A stretch of DNA of 64,000 nucleotides from Roseibium polysiphoniae (lineage in GTDB: Bacteria; Pseudomonadota; Alphaproteobacteria; Rhizobiales; Stappiaceae): contig NZ_JACYXJ010000003.1 of the NCBI RefSeq assembly GCF_014842925.1, positions 639,344 through 703,343 of the forward strand. The letters run 5' to 3'. A model generated the notes under the pieces. That model did not search any database. It was not told the DNA's origin and saw only the letters and a list, made by a program, of their open reading frames with translations. Within the stretch, counting starts at the first letter, position 1; the number at the start of each line of letters is the position of its first letter. Of this stretch, positions 1-6,768 are shown one piece after another. The position numbers and the translations under genes were made by a program.

Positions 1-33
1 CGCGTCAAGAAAAGCTACGAGGTCGATCAATAA
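1..33 (+). CDS. C-terminal end of an unidentified CDS (partial)
   Basis: The first 30 bases read as an open frame ending RVKKSYEVDQ and a TAA at 31-33, followed directly by an EcfG-type promoter for the next gene. The body of the gene lies outside the window, so neither the frame nor the product can be confirmed; it may also be non-coding. Confidence 0.3.
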   Translation, partial: RVKKSYEVDQ

Positions 34-49
34 TTCCTGACATTCAACT

Positions 50-74
50 GGAACGATCAAGCTGTTCGTTCGTT
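50..74 (+). promoter_or_regulatory. EcfG-type promoter for the DUF1328 gene
   Basis: GGAAC at 50-54 and CGTT at 71-74 are separated by exactly 16 bases, the consensus of alphaproteobacterial EcfG sigma factors. The start codon it serves is 43 bases beyond the -10 box. Confidence 0.8.
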
Positions 75-117
75 GTGTGATTGTGATTTTTGAAATCTAC
101 AGACAGGAGTTGGTAAA

Positions 118-285
118 ATGTTGAGTTGGGCAATTCTATTCTTGGTCGTTGCCATTGTCGCGGCCGTTCTGGGTTTTGGTGGTATCGCTGGTACTGCCGT
201 TTCGATCGCCAAGCTGATCTTCGTGGTCGCGCTTGTTCTGTTTGCGATCTCCGCGCTTGTTCATCTGCTGCGCGGCCGGGCCTGA
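118..285 (+). CDS. DUF1328 family small membrane protein
   Basis: A 55-residue, almost wholly hydrophobic protein starting [20 protein letters not shown], with two predicted membrane helices (about residues 3-25 and 30-50) separated by a glycine-rich turn, and ending in LRGRA. This is the length and pattern of the DUF1328/YtjA family of small inner-membrane proteins, whose function is unknown. CAGGAG lies ahead of the ATG. It has its own EcfG-type promoter and a strong terminator, so it is probably a single-gene stress-induced unit. The family assignment is recognised from sequence; the stress role is inferred from the promoter. Confidence 0.85.
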   Translation: MLSWAILFLVVAIVAAVLGFGGIAGTAVSIAKLIFVVALVLFAISALVHLLRGRA

Positions 286-301
286 TCCGAGCCATAATTT
301 G

Positions 302-336
302 AAAAAAGACCCGCAGCCTGTGCTGCGGGTTTTTTT
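302..336 (+). terminator. Rho-independent terminator
   Basis: Nine-base-pair stem ACCCGCAGC / GCTGCGGGT (309-317 and 322-330) with a CTGT loop, followed by seven T residues. It closes the DUF1328 unit. Confidence 0.9.
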
Positions 337-374
337 ATGGGCGCGTGTCAGTGGTGGAGGGAGAGGACGCCGGA

Positions 375-1673
375 CTAGACCTGTGCGAGCGTCTTGTTTG
401 CCGACGACAATGCCCTGGCGATTTCTTCGCGGTCCGCATGACTGATGAGTTTCTGACGGGCGTCGCTTGCGATGCGGCGGAGGTGCTTTTGAAGGATCGA
501 TTTGTGACGGGGCAGGCAGACGAGAGCCATGCGGCCGAGCGCCTGGATCAAACGCTCGCTCACAAGCACATTGCCGCACGAGGCCTGACGCAGTGGATTT
601 AGAGCCGCATCGAGAATGTCCGATACCGACAGGATGCTGAGCCAGACCCTTGGGGTGTCCTGCTTGTCGCGAATGATCGCCGTGGGGGCTCCGCGCTGTA
701 CGATACGGCCAAGCGATGCGGAGAGATGATCGATGGCACTGATCGCAGTGTAGGCGTCGTTGATGCCCGGTGACAGTGCGCGCAATGCAATTTCGACGTT
801 GAGATGGATCGAGAACTGAATGTCGCCCTCCGGCGCGCGGGCGTAACGTGTCTGAAACACCGTGCGCAGGGTCTCCGGATCGATCTCACGGCCCCCCTGG
901 TAGAGCCGCAGGATTGCCATGCCTTCGATGACATAACTACCGGGCTGGACCAGAACCTCGATAAAACCATCGTTTTCCTCTGCCAGCTCCATCAAACGCT
1001 TGCCGTTGATGGCAGTGACATAGCCGCTGGCGCTGGAGGTGACTTCCGTTCCTGCCGTTTCCGGAATTACCTTTCGGTCGTCCGCATTTTCTTCCGGCTC
1101 GGACCGCAGGAGCAGGTCAATCGCGGCTCTAAGCGATTTCTGGGTGCGGCCGATTTCATTGTCGACCATGATCCGCCGGGAGACGTCATTGACGAAATAA
1201 ACCAGCCAGAAAAAGCTGATCACGGCGAGCGTAATCGCTACTGCCACAGAAATATGCGGGACGGTTTCTTCGCCGACCACATAGAGGACGATCAGTGCGT
1301 AGAGAAAAGTCGCTCCCAGCAGACCGATGGTGATCTGATTGACGCGGTTGTTGGCGAAGGTTTCGAGCAGTCGCGGACCGATATTGCCCGCGGCTAGGGT
1401 GAAGACAACGAGCGTCAGCGAATAGACCAGACTGATCACCGACATCATTGCACCCGCAATGGTCGACAGAACGGACCTGGCTCCATCCGTACTGATGTCC
1501 AGGAACGACGATAGCGCTGACCCAGGTTCAATCACCCCTGACCTGTCTGCCCAGATGGCGATCAACGCCATGATCGCGCCGGAGAGTGCCAGCAAGACCG
1601 GAATGAAGAGAAAACCGCGAAAGAGCTTTTGCAGGAACTGGACCGATCCGCTCTCATGATAGCTGGCAGACAT
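375..1673 (-). CDS. DUF2254 family integral membrane protein
   Basis: About 432 residues. The N-terminal half carries four predicted membrane helices (first near residues 20-45, then around 65-95, 110-130 and 140-165), with the motif SLVYSLTLVVFTLAAGNIGP typical of DUF2254; the C-terminal half is soluble. The likely ATG at 1673 shares one base with the TGA of the upstream channel gene (TGATG), so translation is probably coupled; a TTG one codon earlier is possible. Function of the family is not established. Placed in an operon read from an EcfG-type promoter, it may be an envelope stress protein, which is inference. Confidence 0.8.
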   Translation of the reverse strand: MSASYHESGSVQFLQKLFRGFLFIPVLLALSGAIMALIAIWADRSGVIEPGSALSSFLDISTDGARSVLSTIAGAMMSVISLVYSLTLVVFTLAAGNIGPRLLETFANNRVNQITIGLLGATFLYALIVLYVVGEETVPHISVAVAITLAVISFFWLVYFVNDVSRRIMVDNEIGRTQKSLRAAIDLLLRSEPEENADDRKVIPETAGTEVTSSASGYVTAINGKRLMELAEENDGFIEVLVQPGSYVIEGMAILRLYQGGREIDPETLRTVFQTRYARAPEGDIQFSIHLNVEIALRALSPGINDAYTAISAIDHLSASLGRIVQRGAPTAIIRDKQDTPRVWLSILSVSDILDAALNPLRQASCGNVLVSERLIQALGRMALVCLPRHKSILQKHLRRIASDARQKLISHADREEIARALSSANKTLAQV

Positions 1674-2566
1674 CAAATCTCCTCTCGAACCTGGGCATAG
1701 GCCAGGATCGCAAACAGGGCGCTGCCGCCGACAATGTTGCCGGCGAGGGTCGGGACGAGAAACCCGAAGACCGCCTGAGACCAGCTGATCGCGCCCTCAA
1801 AGGCAAGCATGAAAGCTTCCACGGACCCGGCAATGACATGGGTGAGGTCGCAAAGCGCGATAAGATAGGTCAGGACCACGATCACTCCGACAGGATTGGC
1901 CTCCGCGCTGGGCAGGAGCCAGACGAGAGTCGCGATGATCCATCCTGCGATGATGCCGCGCCAGAACATGTCGGGAGACGGTATCTCCATCATGTGATGG
2001 GCGATCTCTCGAAAAGCTTCTTGGGCAGCATCAGGGAAGAAGACGCCCGTGGACAGGCCGTACGCGAAGATCAGGGTTCCCGTCATATTGGCAAGGAATA
2101 CGATGCTCCAAAGCCGGACAGTGCGTTTGAAGGTGAGAAGCTTCGGCGTGCCGACGACCGGTAGAACGGCTGTCAGGGTGTTTTCCGTAAAAAGCTGCTG
2201 GCGGGCAAGGATCACGATCAGAAAACCGACGCTGTAGCCGAGATTTTCGATCAGCGGACGCCAGGAAGCATCAGGCAGGTAGCTGTGCAGAAGGCCTTCG
2301 GCAACGATGGAAAAGCCGATCGAAAGACCCGCGGCGACGCCTGACCACCAGAGGCGTACCGGATCCCGCGCCAGTTCCTCTTCGCCCTCCTGGCGGATGA
2401 TCTCATAGACCACGGCAGCGCGGAGGCGGAGCCGGTCCTCGACTTCTGCAAGGTCTTCGCGGGTGAGCCTCGTACCTTTTTCGGCGAGCCGTTCCTCGGT
2501 GATCTCGCGGGTATTTGTCGGATCCTTCGGGGTTCCATTTTCCCGATTTGAGTGGGTCTCGGCCAT
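1673..2566 (-). CDS. Formate/nitrite transporter (FNT) family channel
   Basis: About 297 residues: a charged N-terminal region of roughly 85 residues, then six predicted membrane segments. FNT family channels (FocA, NirC, YfdC) move small monovalent anions such as formate, nitrite or hydrosulfide across the inner membrane. The ENTLTAV segment and the later ANPVGVIVVLTYLIALCDLTH region match FNT loops; the long charged N-terminus is YfdC-like. The ATG at 2566 with AAGGGG ahead is chosen because sequence upstream of it is low-quality and overlaps the promoter. Followed by the DUF2254 gene with a one-base overlap. Substrate cannot be told from sequence. Confidence 0.85.
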   Translation of the reverse strand: MAETHSNRENGTPKDPTNTREITEERLAEKGTRLTREDLAEVEDRLRLRAAVVYEIIRQEGEEELARDPVRLWWSGVAAGLSIGFSIVAEGLLHSYLPDASWRPLIENLGYSVGFLIVILARQQLFTENTLTAVLPVVGTPKLLTFKRTVRLWSIVFLANMTGTLIFAYGLSTGVFFPDAAQEAFREIAHHMMEIPSPDMFWRGIIAGWIIATLVWLLPSAEANPVGVIVVLTYLIALCDLTHVIAGSVEAFMLAFEGAISWSQAVFGFLVPTLAGNIVGGSALFAILAYAQVREEI

Positions 2567-2594
2567 CTGCGCCCCTTTTCTATAGACCCTGTGA

Positions 2595-2619
2595 AACGGC
2601 TGACGAAGGGGAAGGTTCC
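2595..2619 (-). promoter_or_regulatory. EcfG-type promoter for the FNT-DUF2254 operon
   Basis: On the minus strand GGAAC (2619-2615) and CGTT (2598-2595) are 16 bases apart. It sits back to back with the plus-strand promoter at 2622-2646; only two bases separate their -35 boxes. Confidence 0.8.
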
Positions 2620-2621
2620 AC

Positions 2622-2646
2622 GGAACGTGTTCAGCACTCGCGCGTT
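2622..2646 (+). promoter_or_regulatory. EcfG-type promoter for the small exported protein
   Basis: GGAAC at 2622-2626 and CGTT at 2643-2646 with a 16-base spacer; the gene starts at 2676. Confidence 0.8.
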
Positions 2647-2675
2647 CTCTAACGAGACAACCCAAGGAGATGACC

Positions 2676-3035
2676 ATGACACCGAGAAATCTGATTGTTG
2701 GAGCAGGCGGCCTTCTTGCCGGAACGTTTCTCGCCGTGAGTGCGCAAGCTGCAACCTGTCTGGAAGAGGTTGAACATGCGCGGCAAGCGCTGGCCCACCA
2801 AACGTTGACGCAGGACCTGACGGCGTCTTCGGCAACCGTCGAGGTTGAAACGGGCGGCAAGACCGTGGAAGTGCCGGCGGCCGATGCTCAGCCGACTGAA
2901 AGCTGGTTTGGTGTTCCGCCTGGAGATGAGAGTGTCAAGCGCTACCTTGAAGCGGCATGGATCGCAGGGAATAAGGGCGATGAGAAAGCCTGCATGGAGC
3001 AGCTTGAAAATGCGAAGGCGGCGTTGCCGAAGTAA
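2676..3035 (+). CDS. Hypothetical exported protein
   Basis: A 119-residue protein. MTPRNLIVGAGGLLAGTFLA followed by VSAQA is a clear Sec signal peptide with cleavage near residue 25. The mature part has two cysteines (ATCLEEV and KACMEQL) that could pair, and ends in an alanine-rich helix. The ATG at 2676 is preferred over one at 2670 because AAGGAG at 2664-2669 abuts the earlier codon but is 6 bases from the later one. I do not recognise a family. It lies under an EcfG-type promoter, so a periplasmic stress role is plausible. Confidence 0.75.
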   Translation: MTPRNLIVGAGGLLAGTFLAVSAQAATCLEEVEHARQALAHQTLTQDLTASSATVEVETGGKTVEVPAADAQPTESWFGVPPGDESVKRYLEAAWIAGNKGDEKACMEQLENAKAALPK

Positions 3036-3098
3036 GGATGCCGGTGGCATGTCGGTTGACGTGGCACCAGCTTTTTCGGTTGCTTGACCGCAGACAAC

Positions 3099-3129
3099 AA
3101 AAAGCCGGGGCATTTGCCCCGGCTTTTTT
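3099..3129. terminator. Bidirectional terminator
   Basis: AAAAAGCCGGGGC and GCCCCGGCTTTTTT form a stem with a 4-base loop and T runs on both strands, between the convergent exported-protein gene and ecfG. Confidence 0.9.
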
Positions 3130-3143
3130 CGAGATTTTCAGAA

Positions 3144-3698
3144 TCAGACCGAAAGTGCCTGCTGCAGCATTTCCGCCGACTGTTTGATCGCATTCTCATC
3201 GTGTTTGAAGTCTGAGGACCCGTTCATCAGTTCTTCCAACCGCACACGAGCGCGGGAGACACGGCTTTTGACGGTGCCGACACGGGTTCCTAAAATCTCG
3301 GCAGCTTCCTCGTAGGAGAACCCGCTGGCGCCGATCAGGATGAGCGCTTCGCGCTGATCTTCAGGAAGTGACTGAAGAGCGCTCAGAAAGTCGGTCATTT
3401 GAAGATGACCCGGCTGCTGAGGCACAGCTGTGAGGCTGGCTGCGTGTATGCCGTCACTGTCGGCGACTTCGCGCTTCCGTTTGCGGCCTTCGGTGTAATA
3501 CTGGTTGCGGAGGATGGTCACGAGCCATGCCATGAGGTTGGTGCCGGGCGTATAGCTTTCGCGCTTGGCAATCGCCTTGGCCAAGGTTTCCTGGACGAGA
3601 TCGTCGGCGCGGTCACGGTTGCCGGCGAGCGATCTTGCGAAAGCGCGCAGGGAAGGGATCGAGGCAACGAGATCCTTCTTGAAGGTGGCATCACTCAC
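3144..3698 (-). CDS. ecfG: EcfG-type ECF sigma factor of the general stress response
   Basis: A 184-residue sigma-70 family protein with region 2 (about 10-80: AFARSLAGNRDRADDLVQET, then AWLVTILRNQYYTEGRKRKRE) and region 4 (about 110-160: LPEDQREALILIGASGFSYE and the helix-turn-helix AAEILGTRVGTVKSRVSRAR). This is the EcfG (ECF15) pattern. Its ATG overlaps the nepR stop by four bases, the classical nepR-ecfG arrangement. EcfG directs RNA polymerase to GGAAC-N16-CGTT promoters when NepR is captured by phosphorylated PhyR. The many matching promoters in the surrounding 13 kb agree with this. Confidence 0.95.
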   Translation of the reverse strand: MSDATFKKDLVASIPSLRAFARSLAGNRDRADDLVQETLAKAIAKRESYTPGTNLMAWLVTILRNQYYTEGRKRKREVADSDGIHAASLTAVPQQPGHLQMTDFLSALQSLPEDQREALILIGASGFSYEEAAEILGTRVGTVKSRVSRARVRLEELMNGSSDFKHDENAIKQSAEMLQQALSV

Positions 3699-3916
3699 TG
3701 TGTGCTCTCCTCTGAATTGGATTCGGTTGCCGACGCATTGTTGTCGAGCTGGTCGAGCAACGACATCATGTCGTCCGGAATGTCTTCGGTCAGGGCCTCA
3801 TCATAGATGCGCTTCAATTGGTTGCCGATCCAGTCCTCCTTGGACTTGCCGACCTTGCTTGGAACGATAAGTCCCTCAGTCGGGTTCGGATCGGCTGATG
3901 CTTTTTTCTGCGCCAT
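3695..3916 (-). CDS. nepR: NepR anti-sigma factor
   Basis: A 73-residue protein with the NepR core WIGNQLKRIYDEALTEDIPD, which holds the two helices that clamp EcfG and dock on PhyR, and with disordered charged ends. It sequesters EcfG in unstressed cells. It is the first gene of the nepR-ecfG operon, overlaps ecfG by four bases and faces phyR divergently. An exact EcfG promoter lies 77 bases upstream, implying positive feedback with build-up of the inhibitor. Confidence 0.95.
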   Translation of the reverse strand: MAQKKASADPNPTEGLIVPSKVGKSKEDWIGNQLKRIYDEALTEDIPDDMMSLLDQLDNNASATESNSEESTQ

Positions 3917-3992
3917 GTCTTCTCCTTGGCCCTGGGTCCACCGTTGAGGGTTGGCAATTTCGGGCTGGTCTATATCTCGCTACTGGGGATTT

Positions 3993-4017
3993 AACGGCGG
4001 CCGAAAAAAAAAGTTCC
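3993..4017 (-). promoter_or_regulatory. EcfG-type promoter of nepR-ecfG
   Basis: Minus-strand GGAAC (4017-4013), a 16-base spacer that begins with nine T residues, and CGTT (3996-3993). Autoregulation of nepR-ecfG is usual in this system. Confidence 0.85.
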
Positions 4018-4025
4018 CTATGTTC

Positions 4026-4050
4026 GGAACTTTTTTTTCCTACGCAAGTT
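4026..4050 (+). promoter_or_regulatory. EcfG-type promoter of phyR
   Basis: GGAAC at 4026-4030, a spacer starting with eight T residues, and AGTT at 4047-4050. Spacing is canonical but the first -10 base is A instead of C, so it may be weaker than its divergent partner. Confidence 0.65.
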
Positions 4051-4127
4051 TACGCATTGGGTTTGGTGCCCATGACGTCCGCAATCGTTGGGATTGGCCG
4101 GACAGGACGGAAAAGGAAAAAGAACTC

Positions 4128-4931
4128 ATGCCCGGTAGTCTTTCTCAGGAAATTGCTCCTCATCTTCCTTACCTTCGTCGTTATGCAAGAGCTCTCGCCG
4201 GATCGCAGAAGAGCGGGGACGCCTATGTTCGTGCGTGCCTGCAGGCCATGGTCGCAGATGCCTCTGCCTTCGACATGAGCCGGGGAGCCAAGATCGGCCT
4301 CTATCGCCTCTTCCATGTGCTTTGGAATGCAACCATGATTGCGCCGGCCTCCCAGGATGGCTCTGCATCTATTTTTGAACAGACCGCGCAACAGCGGCTG
4401 GCGAATATGACGCCGGAAAGCCGGCAGACCCTGCTCTTGACCACACTGGAGGGCTTCAAGCTCCATGAAGCTGCTGCCGTGATCGGCAAGAGCGAAGAAG
4501 AAGTTTCCGGTCTGATCAAGGACGCAATCAGCGAAATCGACCGGCAGACGGCAACTCAGGTCCTGATCATCGAGGACGAACCGCTCATTTCCATGGACCT
4601 TGCAGACATCGTTGAGGGGCAGGGCCATCGCGTCACTACGGTCGCACGTACCGCTGCCGAAGCGGTCAAATCCGCACGTGCCGACAAGCCCGGCCTTGTT
4701 CTGGCCGATATTCAGCTTGCCGACGGTTCGTCGGGCATTGACGCTGTGAAAGAAATCCTTGGCGATTTCGATGTTCCCGTCATCTTCATTACATCTTTCC
4801 CGGAGCGTCTGCTGACCGGTGAACGCCCGGAACCGACCTTCCTGATCACCAAACCTTTCGACCCCAACACGGTCAAGGCAGGTATCAGTCAGGCGTTGTT
4901 CTTCAATTCGACTTCGTCGATAGCAGCTTGA
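4128..4931 (+). CDS. phyR: PhyR response regulator (sigma-like domain plus receiver)
   Basis: A 267-residue protein with an N-terminal EcfG-like domain (about 1-140; IAPHLPYLRRYARALAGSQ is the family signature) and a C-terminal receiver (about 153-260; VLIIEDEP acid pocket, phospho-acceptor Asp near residue 194 in LVLADIQLADG, Thr in FITSFPE, Lys in FLITKPF). Phosphorylated PhyR binds NepR through its sigma-like domain and frees EcfG (partner switching). The ATG at 4128 is chosen because homologues start a few residues before SQEIAPHLPYL; an in-frame extension upstream runs through the promoter. Divergent from nepR-ecfG. Confidence 0.95.
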   Translation: MPGSLSQEIAPHLPYLRRYARALAGSQKSGDAYVRACLQAMVADASAFDMSRGAKIGLYRLFHVLWNATMIAPASQDGSASIFEQTAQQRLANMTPESRQTLLLTTLEGFKLHEAAAVIGKSEEEVSGLIKDAISEIDRQTATQVLIIEDEPLISMDLADIVEGQGHRVTTVARTAAEAVKSARADKPGLVLADIQLADGSSGIDAVKEILGDFDVPVIFITSFPERLLTGERPEPTFLITKPFDPNTVKAGISQALFFNSTSSIAA

Positions 4932-5003
4932 TGCCCCCCAGCCCTTGCTATCGACATTAGGGTTCTGACCTGCAAATTAGACCCGCTTGTCGGTCCGAAC
5001 CCC

Positions 5004-5034
5004 AACCCCGGCCTTCTGGCCGGGGTTTTTATTT
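5004..5034 (+). terminator. Rho-independent terminator of phyR
   Basis: AACCCCGGCC / GGCCGGGGTT stem with a TTCT loop, followed by a T-rich run. Confidence 0.9.
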
Positions 5035-5040
5035 GGTATG

Positions 5041-5065
5041 GGAACCTCCGGTCATCGTGATGGTT
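5041..5065 (+). promoter_or_regulatory. EcfG-type promoter (one -10 mismatch) for the AI-2E transporter
   Basis: GGAAC at 5041-5045, 16-base spacer, GGTT at 5062-5065. The same G-for-C change occurs in the otsA promoter. Confidence 0.6.
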
Positions 5066-5142
5066 TGCCAAGGTCCTGCGGGCTTTCTGTGCGGGGCTGA
5101 TTGAGACCCTGAGCGTGTTGCTCGCAAGAGAGTGGTGACGTG

Positions 5143-6234
5143 ATGCCTGGCCAATCGATCGAACAAGACGAGCAAGATGCAGACCCTGGTGAGCACCACA
5201 AAGGGGCGGCTGCGCTGATCGCGCCGTATCGCAATGGCGCGGTTCTGGGTATTTTTTTGATCTTGCTGGTCGGCGGCCTGAAGCTTGGCCAGGCGCTTCT
5301 CGTTCCCGTTTTTGCAGCCCTCCTGACGGGCCTCCTTTTGGGCAAAGTTCAAGACTGGTTGGAGCGGTTGGGTGTCAGTCCGGCCCTTGGCGCAGGTTCC
5401 ATCATGGCGGTCTTGCTGGCAGTCGTGCTTGGTTCCGTCCGTCTGCTGTTCATCCCCTTTGAGGAATGGTCGGCTGCCCTGCCTGAAATCTATGCGGCAC
5501 TGAAGCGGCAGCTGCTGAGCGTTCGTGAGCTGCTGCTAACGATTGAGCAGGCGACTGACGCTGTGCAAGAAACAACCGGGATCGATGCGTCCGGTGAGGC
5601 CATGGCCGTATCAGCTCCTGGGATCCTCAGCGGACTTGCCGTTAGTGTGCCGGCAACAATCGGCCAGCTTGTCCTGTTTTCGGGGGTGCTCTTCTTTTAC
5701 CTGGCATCGCGAAGCCGGTTGTCAAAGCAGCTCGCAGAAGCGGGGCAGTCCTATCCCAGTCTTTCAAATTTCAAGACTATCTCGGAAGCAGCTGAGAATT
5801 CCGTTTCGACCTATCTTTCGACGGTGTCGTTGATCAACCTGGGCCTCGCGGTTGCCACGGGTGTTCTGCTGGCGCTGGTCGGGCTGCCTAATGCGTGGTT
5901 CTGGGGGACGCTTGCGGGGTTGCTGAACTTCGTTCCCTATGTCGGACCGCTGTTGCTGACGTTCCTGCTCTTGGGGGCTGGGCTTTTGCAGGAGGGGACA
6001 TTTCTCCAGATCATCTCGCCCGCCCTGGTGTTCTTTGCAGTCAATTTTCTCGAAGCGAACTTTGTCACGCCGACCGTGCTCGGGCGCAGTTTGCTCATCG
6101 AACCCCTGTTCGTGTTCCTGTCGCTGGGATTCTGGCTCTGGCTGTGGGGACCGGTTGGTGCCTTGATGGCCGTGCCGCTGCTCCTGGTGATCCAGGCGGT
6201 GGTGTCGCATATGCTGTCGAAGGCTGACTTTTAG
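5143..6234 (+). CDS. AI-2E family transporter (YdiK/PerM type)
   Basis: About 363 residues with the layout of the AI-2E/PerM family: two N-terminal helix pairs (about 30-85), a soluble stretch (about 95-155), then four to five membrane helices, ending in GPVGALMAVPLLLVIQAVVS, the conserved family tail. NFVPYVGPLLLTFLLL is also characteristic. Members export autoinducer-2, drugs or ions; the substrate cannot be assigned. ATG at 5143 is preferred to the GTG one codon earlier. It stands alone between two terminators with an EcfG-like promoter. Confidence 0.85.
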   Translation: MPGQSIEQDEQDADPGEHHKGAAALIAPYRNGAVLGIFLILLVGGLKLGQALLVPVFAALLTGLLLGKVQDWLERLGVSPALGAGSIMAVLLAVVLGSVRLLFIPFEEWSAALPEIYAALKRQLLSVRELLLTIEQATDAVQETTGIDASGEAMAVSAPGILSGLAVSVPATIGQLVLFSGVLFFYLASRSRLSKQLAEAGQSYPSLSNFKTISEAAENSVSTYLSTVSLINLGLAVATGVLLALVGLPNAWFWGTLAGLLNFVPYVGPLLLTFLLLGAGLLQEGTFLQIISPALVFFAVNFLEANFVTPTVLGRSLLIEPLFVFLSLGFWLWLWGPVGALMAVPLLLVIQAVVSHMLSKADF

Positions 6235-6252
6235 TTTGGATTTCTGAACACG

Positions 6253-6284
6253 AAAAAGCCGGGCAAAATGCCCGGCTTTTTTCA
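6253..6284. terminator. Bidirectional terminator
   Basis: AAAAAGCCGGGCA and TGCCCGGCTTTTTT form a stem between the convergent AI-2E transporter and csbD-like genes. Confidence 0.9.
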
Positions 6285-6347
6285 TGTCTTTTTGAACCAG
6301 CGATGCCAGCCGAACGAGGCGGGGGCCTCGTTCGGACTGTCAGCTGA

Positions 6348-6545
6348 TCAGATGTTGGACATCCAGGTATCAATTTCCTTGCGGGCTTCTTCTTCGGTCT
6401 TGCCGTATTTCTGTTGAAGCAAGCCTGCAAGCTCTGTCTGGCGGCCTTCGATGCGGTCCAGCTCGTCGTCGGTGAGCTTGCCCCACTGCGACTGAGCCTT
6501 GCCCTTGAATTCCTTCCAATTGCCTTCGATCTGGTTCCAGTTCAT
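6348..6545 (-). CDS. CsbD family stress protein
   Basis: A 65-residue hydrophilic protein beginning MNWNQIEGNWKEFKGKAQSQ and continuing with WGKLTDDELDRIEG, the textbook CsbD-like/YjbJ signature. Members are abundant small stress proteins of unknown mechanism. Two ATG codons occur in tandem; the second, at 6545, is six bases from AGGAG and fits better. An exact EcfG promoter lies 37 bases upstream. Confidence 0.92.
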   Translation of the reverse strand: MNWNQIEGNWKEFKGKAQSQWGKLTDDELDRIEGRQTELAGLLQQKYGKTEEEARKEIDTWMSNI

Positions 6546-6581
6546 CATTTGCTCCTGGGTTGAAGTGTCAGACGAAGAGAA

Positions 6582-6606
6582 AACGCGGCGCCCTCGCGAG
6601 AGTTCC
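6582..6606 (-). promoter_or_regulatory. EcfG-type promoter of the CsbD-like gene
   Basis: Minus-strand GGAAC (6606-6602), 16-base spacer, CGTT (6585-6582). Confidence 0.85.
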
Positions 6607-6619
6607 TGAAATTTTCTTT

Positions 6620-6644
6620 GGAACCAACGACATCCAGACACGTT
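6620..6644 (+). promoter_or_regulatory. EcfG-type promoter of the HWE kinase gene
   Basis: GGAAC at 6620-6624, 16-base spacer, CGTT at 6641-6644; divergent from the csbD-like promoter. The 5' leader to the start codon is long, about 115 bases. Confidence 0.8.
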
Positions 6645-6768
6645 AGAGATACTTCTAGCACTGTGTTTTATCCGGCTCGCTTGAACTGGATTCGCGCACA
6701 CGCGAGTTCCCTGTCTGTCTCTCGTTCAGAGACGCCCAATAGCCCATGCAATCCGATTTGAGCGCGCA

